Shown in pieces: positions 21,860-31,443 of a DNA stretch of 64,000 nucleotides. Made by a program: the position numbers and the translations under genes. Numbering within the stretch: position 1 is the first letter of the stretch; every line of letters starts with the position of its first letter. The notes under the pieces were generated by a model. That model was not told the origin of the DNA. It saw nothing but the letters and a program-made list of their open reading frames with translations, and searched no databases. The stretch is from DYRB01 sp963845265 (GTDB lineage Bacteria; Pseudomonadota; Gammaproteobacteria; Chromatiales; Chromatiaceae): NCBI GenBank assembly GCA_963845265.1, contig CAWJRN010000006.1, positions 1 to 64,000 of the forward strand. Direction: 5' to 3'.

Positions 21860-23324
21860 TGCACGAAACTTAGATGATGTCTTAATCGAAGGTGATATTT
21901 GTATTGTAGGGGCAGGCTTTGCAGGTATCAGCATTGCGGTAGAAATGCTCGATACGCCCTTTAAAGTCTTGCTCTTGGAGGGTGGGGGTTTTGAGCCTGA
22001 AGAGAGGCTACAGCAACTTTACGACGGTGAAACGACAGGACAATCATTTTTACCTTTAGCGTCAGCCGCCTTACACTGTTTTGGAGGAACATCAATCTGG
22101 GGTGGCATGTGCTCAATTTACGACCAGATTGTGTTTGAAAAAAGAGAATGGATCGACAAAAGTGGATGGCCAATTAGTCAGGAGACTCTATTGCCTTACT
22201 ATGAAAGAGCTAATTCTTATCTTGACCTAGGCGTTTATTCATTCGATTTAAAATATTGGCAAACGCAAGATCCGACTCTTATTGAACTGCCGCTAGACCA
22301 GGATGTATTCTGGAATAAACTTTGGAGATTCAGCAACCCCCCTACTCGCTTTGGCGAAAAATACAGAAGAACAATAAGTGATGCGAACAACATTCATTTG
22401 TATACGTATGCCAACGTAGTCGATATTCATGCCAATGACAATTTATCTAGAATTGATGAAGTAACGGTTAAAAATTTCGCGGGGAAGACCCATAAAATAA
22501 GAGCTAAGTACTTTATTTTGGCATGTTCCGGCATCCAAAATGCTAGAATTCTGCTAGCAGCCAATAAGCAATGCCCAAATGGACTGGGAAATGATAATGA
22601 CTTTGTTGGCCGGTACTATCACGACCATTTGGATGCCCGATTCGCCGACTTATGGCTTAAGGATGCCACTGAATTGAGACTATATACATGGGAGGGTAAA
22701 AGGCCAAGAGCGGAATTGGCTATAATGCCAGATAAACAGGCCGAATATGAGATCTTGATCGGGAATACCTCCTTCCGATCTTTGGGGGCCAATGATATAG
22801 GCTATTTACCTAGGATTTCAGACTTTCTGACAAATAGATTCAATAAGAACGCCCGCAAAGCATTTGAGGTTATTATTAGGCTTGAACAAGCGCAGAATCC
22901 CTCATCACGGGTTACGCTGGATGATGAAAAAGATGAGCTGGGGGTTCCCAGGGCGAGATTAAATTGGGCACTCACTTCACTTGAGATGAAGAGCATCAGG
23001 AAGATATATGAATTGATAGCACAACAGGTTGGCATGAAGGGAATCGGGCGACTTAGAATTCACGAGGAATTCTTAGACCAAAAAGATAATTCGATTCCTG
23101 ACTCTGTTATTGGCGGAGTACATCAGATGGGTACTACCCGCATGAGCAGCGACCCTAAAAACGGAGTGGTAGACGCATCCTGCAGATTGCATGGCATCCA
23201 AAATCTATATGTAGCTGGTTCATCCTGCTTCCCCACTGGATCGGGCGTAAATCCTACGTTCACGATAGTGGCACTATCGATCAAAATTGCAGATCATCTA
23301 AAGGAAATAATGAAATCTACTTAG
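21849..23324 (+). CDS. GMC family FAD-dependent oxidoreductase
   Basis: A full-length 491-residue glucose-methanol-choline oxidoreductase. The N-terminal dinucleotide fold is GDICIVGAGFAGISIAVEM, followed by LLLEGGG and the FAD-contact region ALHCFGGTSIWGGMC. The C-terminal half has the active-site block GGVHQMGTTRM with the catalytic His, and AGSSCFPTGSGVNPTFTIVA with the second catalytic position. AAAGGA lies ahead of ATG 21849, which overlaps the preceding small-subunit gene. The substrate is unknown; neighbours suggest a sugar alcohol or polysaccharide precursor. It is the only intact enzyme in the left 29 kb, and its low GC relative to both flanks points to separate acquisition. Confidence 0.85.
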   Translation: MYTDARNLDDVLIEGDICIVGAGFAGISIAVEMLDTPFKVLLLEGGGFEPEERLQQLYDGETTGQSFLPLASAALHCFGGTSIWGGMCSIYDQIVFEKREWIDKSGWPISQETLLPYYERANSYLDLGVYSFDLKYWQTQDPTLIELPLDQDVFWNKLWRFSNPPTRFGEKYRRTISDANNIHLYTYANVVDIHANDNLSRIDEVTVKNFAGKTHKIRAKYFILACSGIQNARILLAANKQCPNGLGNDNDFVGRYYHDHLDARFADLWLKDATELRLYTWEGKRPRAELAIMPDKQAEYEILIGNTSFRSLGANDIGYLPRISDFLTNRFNKNARKAFEVIIRLEQAQNPSSRVTLDDEKDELGVPRARLNWALTSLEMKSIRKIYELIAQQVGMKGIGRLRIHEEFLDQKDNSIPDSVIGGVHQMGTTRMSSDPKNGVVDASCRLHGIQNLYVAGSSCFPTGSGVNPTFTIVALSIKIADHLKEIMKST

Positions 23325-23446
23325 GGAAATGCTGATCAATTACCCGCCCGAACAGGAAGAGTCTTGGTGGCAGACTAGAACATTGATCGCTCCCCCTAGC
23401 CCAGTTGCCCGATAAAACAGCAGGGCGAGTGCGTATTAATCACTGT

Positions 23447-23545
23447 CCGAACGCCACCTTGGCGCGGTAGTTGTCGTCCCAGGCGGCCTTGCAGCGTTTC
23501 TGCGACAGGCGCAGTTTTGAGGGTTCTTGTTCGAACAGATTCGTG
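23447..23545 (-). pseudogene. Transposase C-terminal fragment
   Basis: The minus strand reads LFEQEPSKLRLSQKRCKAAW then DDNYRAKVAFGQ and a stop, resembling the C-terminus of ISAs1-like transposases. Only about 33 codons are recognisable, so the family is tentative. Confidence 0.35.
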
Positions 23546-23639
23546 GACACGTGCTGAGGTATCCCCACGAATCAGTTCCCAGCATCCAGCTGCGGGAAGA
23601 GTGCCGTGTGATGGCTGGAAACCCATTGGTCAACGACCA

Positions 23640-24500
23640 CGACGGCAGCGACCAGTGCCTCGATGAGATCGCAGTAGGTCTCGAGGGTCAGCAGCAAGCG
23701 GGCAAGGATAAGGAGCTGGAGCTACGCCGCCTTGACAATTTGCCGGTTTGCCGATGATTGCAATATCTTCGTGAAGACGCCCAAGGCGGCCGAACGGGTC
23801 ATGGTAAGCATCGGTGGATACATCGAGAAGCGACTGAAACTGGTCGTGAACCGCGAGAAAAGCCAAGTGGCCCGTTCGGATCGGGTCAAGTTCCTGGGGC
23901 TAACACCCATGCAGACGCGCAGACACCCCGGAACATGAAAGTTCTTTCACGCTAACGGGGCACTCGCCCCGCAAGAGACCTCGAACCTTACACAAAGCTT
24001 GGCGTGGTCCGGGCTAGCGAGGACTTTCACGGTAACCATTGTGGGGGATACCATCGCGATCTCCCACAAGGCCCTGCAAACGGCCATGGCCAAAGTCAAG
24101 GAACTGACCCCGCGGGGTGCCCACCTGACTCTGGAGACGAGCATCGAGCGGATCAACAGCTGGTACGTGGGCTGGTCGAGCTATTTTGCGATGACCTACT
24201 ACCCCGCCCAGCTGAAGAAGATCGAAGCCCATATCCGGCGACGATTGCGATCCCGTTTGGTGGATCAACAAAAGAGCAGACGCAATCTCTTCCGCAAACT
24301 GGTCAAGCGTGGCGTCCCACGCCGCCAGGCGGCGAAAGCGGTGTTCTCCAACCACAAGCCGCTGGAAGCTGTCGAACACCTTCGCGGTGAACAAGGCGTA
24401 TCCGGTCGGTTGGTTCATTGGGGACATGGGACAGGCCATTCGCTCCAACAAGCAGCTACCGCATTGGTTTGACGTGGATCGGTGGATACGGCTTGCGTGA
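23640..24500 (+). pseudogene. ltrA: Group II intron reverse transcriptase/maturase, degraded
   Basis: Remnant of an intron-encoded protein. The catalytic block RFADDCNIFVKTPKAAERV (the FADD form of YADD) and KLVVNREKSQVARSDRVKFL are near 23740-23900. The maturase X domain follows in another frame: LTLETSIERINSWYVGWSSY, FAMTYYPAQLKKIEAHIRRR and VKRGVPRRQAAKAVF. A last frame ends IGDMGQAIRSNKQLPHWFDV before a stop at 24500. The N-terminal palm and fingers (including SPLL) are largely missing, and at least three frame changes are needed. The intron is immobile as it stands. Confidence 0.75.
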
Positions 24501-24850
24501 GGAGCCGTGTACGGACCCGTACGCACGGTTCTGTGGGCAGACGGGGCTTCGGCCCCTCTGACCCCGATGGTCTGTTGGAAGGATGACCAGATCGATGCCC
24601 ATCGAGTGGTGCGGGCTTTGATGATGAGCATCGCCACGGTCTGCCCATCCTGCGAATTTTCGATAATACCCGCGTGTCACCCGATGTGCCCCCTCTACGA
24701 TGTGTAGGGGCTGCAGCGGCTGTCGGTGCGCACACGTGACCTTCCGTGGGCGAAGGCATGACACCTCGTCCGGGCGCTGGATGCGGGAAATCCGCACGTC
24801 CGGTGCGATGAGCGGCGACTGGAAACGGGCCTATGGTCTGGATTGAGGTA
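24490..24850 (+). mobile_element. Group II intron 3' RNA remnants
   Basis: Just after the maturase stop, GAGCCGTGTACGGACCCGTA then CGCACGGTTCTGTGGG forms the hairpin usually found there. A second intron-like block at about 24765-24835 (GGATGCGGGAAATCCGCACG, then GATGAGCGGCGACTGG) suggests pieces of a second intron of a different subclass. The boundary and domain V were not confirmed. Confidence 0.45.
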
Positions 24851-25127
24851 CCGGCACGGGGCGAAAGCCGCTGGCAACAGCGACTCCCCAGGACCTGTGG
24901 CTACCGCGCCCAATCGTCGACTCCACCCTACACGAGGCCCGCGACCTCTCTACGTCGGCACGGTGTATCCCTGGGGGTGGGCGACGGACACCGATCCGCA
25001 GAGGTTTCTGTCGTTACCCTGACTCGGTATGGGCCCCCTGCGCCAAGGCCATGGGCGATCGAGCCGAGTATCGATAGGCCGCGGCCCTGTCCAAGGATCG
25101 AGGGTACGGGTGGCCAAGAACAAGCGT
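24851..25127. other. No gene seen
   Basis: The long frames here on both strands are low-complexity Pro/Arg-rich translations of GC-rich DNA without family features. Confidence 0.4.
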
Positions 25128-25153
25128 CGGGGTGTCCCCTACGAGACACCCCG
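25128..25153 (-). terminator. Hairpin downstream of the PKD/lectin gene
   Basis: Arms CGGGGTGTC and GACACCCCG with an 8-nt loop, 20 bp beyond the stop of the minus-strand gene. The position fits a transcription end, but no T-tract follows. Confidence 0.4.
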
Positions 25154-25172
25154 GTAACTGTGGACAGGGCCC

Positions 25173-27866
25173 TTACTGTTCCCTTTGCGCTGCGAAGTAC
25201 CCCAGGGACTCCACCGTATGCCGTATCTCGGAGTCCTTCGACTGCTCCTCAGACACCCAGACCTCCACCGCCACTTCGTCCCGGTGATGCCAGCGCAGGT
25301 TCGCGGTGATCCCGACCGTTTGTGGTCTGCATGTCCGCGAGGAATAGCGGCGGCTGCGTAAAGGCACCCCGATACACGAGGGTATTGACGTTACGGGGAT
25401 CCCGAGCGTTCACGCGGTCCACTTCGTAGCGCAGGCCGTTGACCACACCGAATGACGGCTCCCAGGCGATGTAGTCGACCGACTCTGGCAGGTGCTTCTG
25501 TTTGTTGGACTGCTGCTCCTGCATGGCGAACCTCGAACCCTGTGACCGAGATCCGGCGCATGCGGCTCACGACGGCGTCCGCCTCGTTGACACTGGTGAC
25601 CGTGGAGAACACCACCGGTACCTCGGCGAAGGGCTCGCTGAAGGTCGTGGTGGCGAAAGCGATGGTACCCTTGGCCAGCCGTCCGGCCTCGACCCAGGCG
25701 CCGTTGGGGAGCGGATGGCGCCCGCGCTCCATGACCATGTAGGAGACCGTCTCGTCGGGATGTATTCCGTCCAGGTAATCCCATTCCTGCACCCGAATCG
25801 AGAAGCCCTCCGGATCGACGCCGTATACTCGCACCACGGCCGGGTCACCATCGTTGTTGCTGAGTGGATTTGCAACCACGATCGGGTTTGTGAAGGACGT
25901 TTGGAAGTTAACCCGCTGCCACTGGTCATTGACCTGGAGCTCTCCAACTTCCATGGGAACTTCCGCCGCGTCGACCTGCACGTAGTCGCTGCGCGTCAGG
26001 GTATTGCTACCGCCCGCTCCCCCGGACACTGTGAGTGTTACGGGGTAGAGGCCGGGCTCGGTATAGGTATGGGTGGGGTGGGCCTGGGTGCTGGTGGAGC
26101 CGTCGCCAAAGTTCCAGGCCGAGGCCGTGAACGAGCCAGTAGAGGCGTTGTGGAACCTGACGGTCAGAGCCGCCGGTCCCTGGAGGACATCGCCATTGAA
26201 GTTCGCCACCGGCGCGGGCGCATCCACAGTGATGAACGCCGACTTGACCTCTGTGTCTTCGCCCCCCGGACCGCTTGCCCACAGGCTGACCGCATAGGTT
26301 CCTGGCACCGTGTAGGTGTGGACCGCCGTCTCTGCCGTGCTGGAGCCGCCGTCACCGAAGTCCCATCGGCGGGCCGTGACTTCACCCGAGGACTTGCATG
26401 CGAAGGTGGTGGTCATTGGCGCGAAACCGGAGCGCACGCTCGCTGCGAAGTCCGCCACCGGTGCGGGCGGGCGGAACTTGGACATAACCGGTCTTTCCTG
26501 TAACACCCCCAAAGGTCGCCGAGATCACGGTCTGACCGGCACCGAGACCTGTTACCAGCCCAGCGGCATTGATGCTTACCACAGCCGTGCTTGAGGATGT
26601 CCACGTCACCTGACTGGTGAGGTTCTGCGTGGAATCGTCCGAGTACGTCCCGGTCGCCGTGAACTGCTGCGTCCCTCCGCTCGGGATCGTCGGATTTACC
26701 GGTGTCACCGCAATCGACTGCAGCGTCGGCGCGGATCCCGGACGAAATACCACGTCCACCCAGTAATTGGCGGCATTCCAAGTCTGGGTCGGGAAGGCGC
26801 TGCTGGTACCGTAGGCATACACGCTGTTTCCACCCGATACCCCGTTGGCCAGGGCATGCAACGGTGGATTGTCCACCCCGGTCGCGAAGCCGTTCACGTC
26901 GGCGCTATAGTGCCCCGTGTTGGCGTGGTAAGACGCCACATATACCGTGTTGGCGGTAATCGGCACCGGGGCCGAGAAGTTCACCTGTTGCCAGCCCGAG
27001 GCGGTCTCGTTCGTGAAGGTCGCTGTCGCCAGCTTCGTGCCGGTGCTCGACCACAGGTTTCCAACGTGTGTCCCCGTGTTGGCGCTCGCTTTGTAGAACC
27101 GAATGCCGGTGATGGTCCCCGCAACATCGGATCGGAACTTGACGCCCAGCTCCACGGAGCTATCCGCACCGCCGTCCACCAAACCCGGTACCGCGGTACC
27201 CGGCCAGATGGTGAAGGTCGTCGGGGTGGCGGCCACGGCAATGCTCAGCGCCTTGCTGCTGGTTGCGGCAGTGCTGGCCGAATCGCGCACCCGAACCGTG
27301 AAGCTGGACGTCGCCACGGCCGTGGGCGTCCCGCTGATCGTCCCGGTAGCTGCGTTCAAGGTCAGCCCAGCGGGCAGCGAGCCACTGGTAACGGACCAAC
27401 TGTACGGCCCGGTGCCACCGGTCGCCGCCAACGCCCCCGAGTAGGCTAGGCCCGCCGTGCCATTGGGCAACGACGGCGTGGTGATAGACAGTGGAGGCGG
27501 CGTGCCTGCAACCGTGGTGCTGACTTCGTTCGAGAAGGTGCTGCAGCTCGTCCCGCCCGCCTCGCAGGCCCGTGCGGCGAAATAGTAGGTCTGCCCCGCC
27601 GTTAGGTCGGTGACGGTCACCGTCGTGCCTGCGGCTGGGACGGCGGTCAAATAATTCTGACTGGTCAGCCCGTAATGGACCTCATAGTAGGCAACCCGGC
27701 TGTCGGATACGGCATCCCAGGCGACCTGAACATCAGCCGCTACTACAGTTTGCAATATCCCTCCCGAAACCCAGATACACAGCAGCGTGAGGAGCTTCAC
27801 GAATATTTCGTTGAAATCTGCAGGGCCCATCGCATACTGCTGGCGTATTTTCTGAGCGCGCGACAT
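25173..27866 (-). pseudogene. Secreted FN3/He_PIG/DUF4082/BIG2/PKD/H-lectin-like protein, frameshifted
   Basis: ATG at 27866 has AAAGGG upstream and starts a signal peptide (FVKLLTLLCIWVSGGILQTV). Order N to C: fibronectin III (VAWDAVSDSRVAYYEVHYGL, AGQTYYFAARACEAGG), He_PIG, DUF4082 (SSVELGVKFRSDVAGTITGI), BIG2, two PKD domains (ARRWDFGDGGSSTAETAVHT, SAWNFGDGSTSTQAHPTHTY), then an H-type-lectin-like domain (WQRVNFQTSFTNPIVVANPL, FEVRMQEQQSNKQKH, SVDYIAWEPS). Frames change near 26483 (GGGCGGGCGG), 25525 and 25330; the repaired protein is about 900 residues. An outer-surface carbohydrate-binding role is inferred from the domains. It shares near-identical DUF4082 DNA with the giant gene at 10.6-16.9 kb. 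Confidence 0.75.
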
Positions 27867-28478
27867 GGATATCACCCTTTCTGTTCGAGCCTGTAATGAA
27901 TCTTGACCGGTATAATAAGGAAACATCTTGTTATTACAGGAATTGTTGCTGTCAGTGTGTAGCGACATGTTCCCACTTCCGTGGGGCCTGACGAACGGCT
28001 GGCTTCTCGGCAAACCCGCGCTAAATATATTCATTGAGGGGGTAAGGATTTGCGACTGGAGTGCCGGAACGATCAGATGCAAGCGGCTTTTGATTGCAAC
28101 TGTGAGCCCGGTCACGAGAGCGGGGCTCGCCGGTGATCCGGTGCTCTGTGTTATTCAGGAGATTAACGATCCACGCCTTGCACAAGATGCAGATTGCGTG
28201 GCAATGCTTATGCGACGATGCGGGGCTATTCGGGGTGGTGACACGCATTGCTGCGCGATGGCTGGCTGGGGATCGCCAACCCCAGCAAGCGCGCCTCTAC
28301 CATCGGGTGTCAGGATAGAAGTCGCCTCCCCCTAGGAGGATTTTTGTGAGGATGGGGCATCACCGATCCGGGGTCTGATGGGCGCCGGGGCTGCCGGGAA
28401 GGAGTCCGTGGGGCGACTGGACGGCAGCCCCCGGGGGGCCGGCATGCGGGCCCCGGAACCCTGAGCGAGGCGACACGC
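27867..28478. other. Intergenic region upstream of the FN3/PKD gene
   Basis: About 600 bp without a supportable gene. It should include the minus-strand promoter of the gene at 27866. The right end (28380-28478) is GC-rich with inverted repeats (GGGCTGCCGGG paired with a later GACGGCAGCCC, and CCCCCGGGGGG), perhaps the left end of the following insertion sequence. Confidence 0.4.
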
Positions 28479-28819
28479 TTGAGAACTTATTCGGCAGAAC
28501 TGAAAGATGGCCTGATGGCCAAGATGCTGGCCCCTGACAACATCAGCGTGCCGCAGTTGGTGCGCGAGACGGGCATCCCGCGCGATACCCTATACGGTTG
28601 GCGCCGCCAGGCGGTCAACCGCGGCGCTGCGGCGGCTGTCTCAGCAACCCCGGCGGGACCTTGGAGCAGCGAGGCGAGGAGTTCGCGGCGGTGGCGGAGA
28701 CCGGCAGTCTCAGCGAGCTGGAACTGGGCGTGTACTGCCGGCGCAAAGGACTCTTCCCCGAACAGCTCAACGCCTGGCGCGAGACCTGCCGCCAGGCTGG
28801 GGGAATGGCACTGACTTAA
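28479..28819 (+). pseudogene. Transposase helix-turn-helix subunit (IS3-like OrfA), frameshifted
   Basis: TTG at 28479 begins RTYSAELKDGLMAKMLAPDN and VPQLVRETGIPRDTLYGWRR, an HTH_Tnp_1 type domain. After a shift near 28625 the frame continues EEFAAVAETGSLSELELGVY, CRRKGLFPEQLNAWRETCRQ and a stop at 28819. The conserved end (YCRRKGL, WRETC) identifies OrfA-type proteins of IS3-like elements; no OrfB follows. Confidence 0.65.
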
Positions 28820-28822
28820 CGA

Positions 28823-29422
28823 TGGACTATCCCAGCCAACGCATCGAGCAACGCGGCCGCACGCTGATAGGGCATTTGCTGTTAGTGGGTCAAGTACACA
28901 GCAAAGGCCGCCGCTCCAGGCCCGTACTGCACCTGCGCCTCGACGCCGGTGGGCCATACGCTGCGATGGACCGGGCCGCAGGCGCAGGCGCCCGGCACTG
29001 ACCGATACTCGGTGACCTCGCGGCGTACCATCAGATCCGCGACCTGGCGACATTCGTGCAATTCCTCGACGGGGATCCCCGACAGGTCGCACCCGCACTG
29101 GAAGCGGCCAGCCGGCGCGATGGCGACGGTGTGCTCGGGGGCGTCGACCAAGGTACGTGTGGCGCACGGGTGGTCCTTCTGGCCGCCCGGCTTCTTCCCG
29201 CTGGGCTGGCGCAGCGCGCGCGGAGCCAGCTTTTTGAAGGGCGGGTCCGAGGAGGGTGGCTTGCTCGAGTTGTGGCTGTCCTTGGCCAAACTAACCTCCT
29301 GTGTCTGGATCCGCTGAAGTGGTTCAGCGATCTGCGTCGCCTGCTCCGCCACCTGCGCCCAGACGAAGCACTTCCGCTTCAGGGTTCTCGGGGCAATCGG
29401 CTGCGGACTGATCCTCAGACAT
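28823..29422 (-). pseudogene. IS66 family transposase TnpC, N-terminal fragment
   Basis: ATG at 29422 (MSEDQSAADCPENPEAEVLR), a frame change near 29360, then KDSHNSSKPPSSDPPFKKLA, the classic IS66 zinc-finger region (CGCDLSGIPVEELHECRQVA) and TEYRSVPGACACGPVHRSVW. At 28882 a TAA replaces the usual Tyr codon in YLTHYQ, but the frame continues QQMPYQRAAALLDALAGI before the sequence breaks off. So there is one frameshift, one nonsense mutation and loss of the DDE domain. Confidence 0.75.
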
Positions 29423-29522
29423 GCCTGAAGGTTAAGCGTCCAACTGATTGTCTAGCAAGGGGTACCTGAATAGTTAGGGGCAACGCTGATTCAAGCCAGG
29501 GACGGCTTTAATCAGCATCTCC

Positions 29523-30035
29523 CTACGGCGACGATACCCGACCAGCCAGTTGCAGCATGCTGGGCAGTTGAGAGAGCAGCAGCACGATGACCCCCAAGGC
29601 CGCACCTATGGTGGCCATCCCTACGGCATTCACAAGCACATCCTTACCCTTGCGTCCGTTCTCCGCCAGGGCATGGGCCAGATCCGCCAGCTTGACCAGT
29701 CCCACATACTCTCCCCGGCGATAGACCACCAGGCGCCGACAGCGATGGGCCTCCATCTTGGCAACAGCCTTGAGACAACTGCTGTCGTGCTCAATGGTGA
29801 CGAGGGTCTGGCTGCATACCTCCCCCAAGAGGACCTCGCCAGCCTTGCGGCCCTGACCGACCACCCGCCGTAAGAGATCCTGCTCTGTGAAGAGTCCGCT
29901 CACCTGGCCCTGCCGGGTGACCACCAGAGAACCGACGCTGCGCTCGGCCATGATCCTGGCTCCGACCTGAACGGTCTCGTGCTCATCAAGCAGCGGGATC
30001 TCGCGTCGGATCAGGCCTTCAATCTTGCATGCCAT
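29523..30035 (-). CDS. CBS-domain protein with C-terminal membrane segment
   Basis: A 170-residue protein with a tandem CBS pair (LIRREIPLLDEHETVQVGAR, GSLVVTRQGQVSGLFTEQDL, then TLVTIEHDSSCLKAVAKMEA, RRLVVYRRGEYVGLVKLADL), a module that usually binds adenosyl nucleotides. A hydrophobic C-terminal helix (VGMATIGAALGVIVLLLSQL) should anchor it in the membrane. ATG 30035 is preceded by GAGG. It diverges from corA across a 204-bp shared promoter region, suggesting a possible link to ion homeostasis. The partner is unknown. Confidence 0.75.
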   Translation of the reverse strand: MACKIEGLIRREIPLLDEHETVQVGARIMAERSVGSLVVTRQGQVSGLFTEQDLLRRVVGQGRKAGEVLLGEVCSQTLVTIEHDSSCLKAVAKMEAHRCRRLVVYRRGEYVGLVKLADLAHALAENGRKGKDVLVNAVGMATIGAALGVIVLLLSQLPSMLQLAGRVSSP

Positions 30036-30239
30036 GGGGACAACCTCGAAAAGAGCGAAGAAAGGGCCGCGCCAAGTGGCTTAGGCTCGGGTGTCAACGA
30101 TATGTTCCAGCAAGATATAGGCCGACCCGAGCCAACCCAAGACCGCATGCCGCAGATACTCGGCAGAAGATCCACGTCTTGCCCAGCACCACGGACCCAT
30201 GGATAGTGAGCCACAACCTCGTCTGACCGGAGTCCGCTC

Positions 30240-31424
30240 ATGAGCCACGCCGACCGCACCGAAAGCGTCGACTCAACGCACCAAGAAGGTGCCCACACCG
30301 GAGCCCACAACGGGCGCCGGCGCCGCGAGAAGGGCCGACCGCCAGCCATACCCAGACCAGGTCAGAGCGGGGCCGGGGCTGCCGCCGGCATCGAATACCA
30401 CGAGCTGATGCACACGCCTGGTATGGCCGCGGCGCGCGTGGTCTGCACAGACTACTGTGCCGAGCGCTTTGAGGTGCAGGAGGTCACCAACATCGCTGCA
30501 TTTCTCCCCCTGCACCGCCCGAGTTGGTCGCAGGTGCGCTGGATCCACGTCGAGGGGCTGGCAGACCGCGCCACCATCCGGGCCCTGGCCGAGAAATATC
30601 AACTGCACCCTCTGGCGATCGAGGATGTCTTGGCTGGCGACCATCGCCCCAAGGTCGAGGACTACCCGAGCAACGAAGGTCTCCCGGGCCGCCTATTCGT
30701 CATTGCGCGCCGGGTACGGCTGAGCGACGGTGAGCTACGCGGCGAACAGACCAGCCTGTTCCTAGGCCGCAACACCCTGCTGAGCTTCCAGGAGAACGGT
30801 TGTGACGCCATGGACGCGGTCCGCCTGCGCTGCCAGAGTCCGGGGTCGCGTCTGCGCCAGAACGACGCCAGCTTTCTGCTTTATTCCCTACTCGATGCCC
30901 TGGTGGATCGGTTCTTTCCCATCCTCGACGAGACCTCCCAGCATCTGGAACAGGCCGAGGAGGACGTCCTGACCCGCCCACACACCCAGAGTCTCCAGGC
31001 CATCCATCTCATCAAGCGCGACCTGGTGATGGTTCGGCGCATCGCTTGGCCCATGCGCGAACTCATCTCCCAACTCCAGCGGGAGCCCCACGAGTGTCTG
31101 TCGCAGATCACCCAGACCTACTTCCGCGATGTCTATGACCATTGCGTGCAGATCATTGACCTGATCGAGACCTACCGCGAGATCGCCTCCAGTGTCGCGG
31201 ATACCTATGTCTCGCTGATATCCAATCGCACCAACGAGATCATGAAGGTGCTCACCGTCATCGGGACCATTTTCATCCCCCTGACCTTCATCGCCGGGGT
31301 CTACGGCATGAACATGTACATCCCGGAGAACCACTGGCCCTGGGCCTACGCCGCCTTTTGGGCACTCTGCCTGACCATCGCCGGCATCATGTTGTGGCGC
31401 TTCCGGCGCGGGGGCTGGCTATGA
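30240..31424 (+). CDS. corA: CorA family magnesium/divalent cation channel
   Basis: Inner-membrane pentameric Mg2+ (or Co2+/Ni2+) channel. GGAG sits 7 nt before ATG 30240. The first 55 residues are a charged, non-conserved extension. The cytoplasmic funnel domain follows (WIHVEGLADRATIRALAEKY, HPLAIEDVLAGDHRPKVEDY), then the long stalk helix (RRIAWPMRELISQLQRE). It ends with two membrane helices joined by the signature YGMNM (in FIPLTFIAGVYGMNM) and a basic tail RFRRGGWL. The GMN selectivity motif is intact. It diverges from the CBS-domain gene. Confidence 0.9.
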   Translation: MSHADRTESVDSTHQEGAHTGAHNGRRRREKGRPPAIPRPGQSGAGAAAGIEYHELMHTPGMAAARVVCTDYCAERFEVQEVTNIAAFLPLHRPSWSQVRWIHVEGLADRATIRALAEKYQLHPLAIEDVLAGDHRPKVEDYPSNEGLPGRLFVIARRVRLSDGELRGEQTSLFLGRNTLLSFQENGCDAMDAVRLRCQSPGSRLRQNDASFLLYSLLDALVDRFFPILDETSQHLEQAEEDVLTRPHTQSLQAIHLIKRDLVMVRRIAWPMRELISQLQREPHECLSQITQTYFRDVYDHCVQIIDLIETYREIASSVADTYVSLISNRTNEIMKVLTVIGTIFIPLTFIAGVYGMNMYIPENHWPWAYAAFWALCLTIAGIMLWRFRRGGWL

Positions 31425-31443
31425 CCCCAGTGATCGGCAGGCC

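Noticed and set aside
27928..28335. A plus-strand 135-codon frame upstream of the FN3/PKD gene
   Set aside because: No motif, no ribosome-binding site and overlaps the likely promoter region of the minus-strand gene.
28487..29167. A 226-codon minus-strand frame
   Set aside because: It crosses from the IS66 fragment into the antisense of the OrfA fragment and matches neither in frame.
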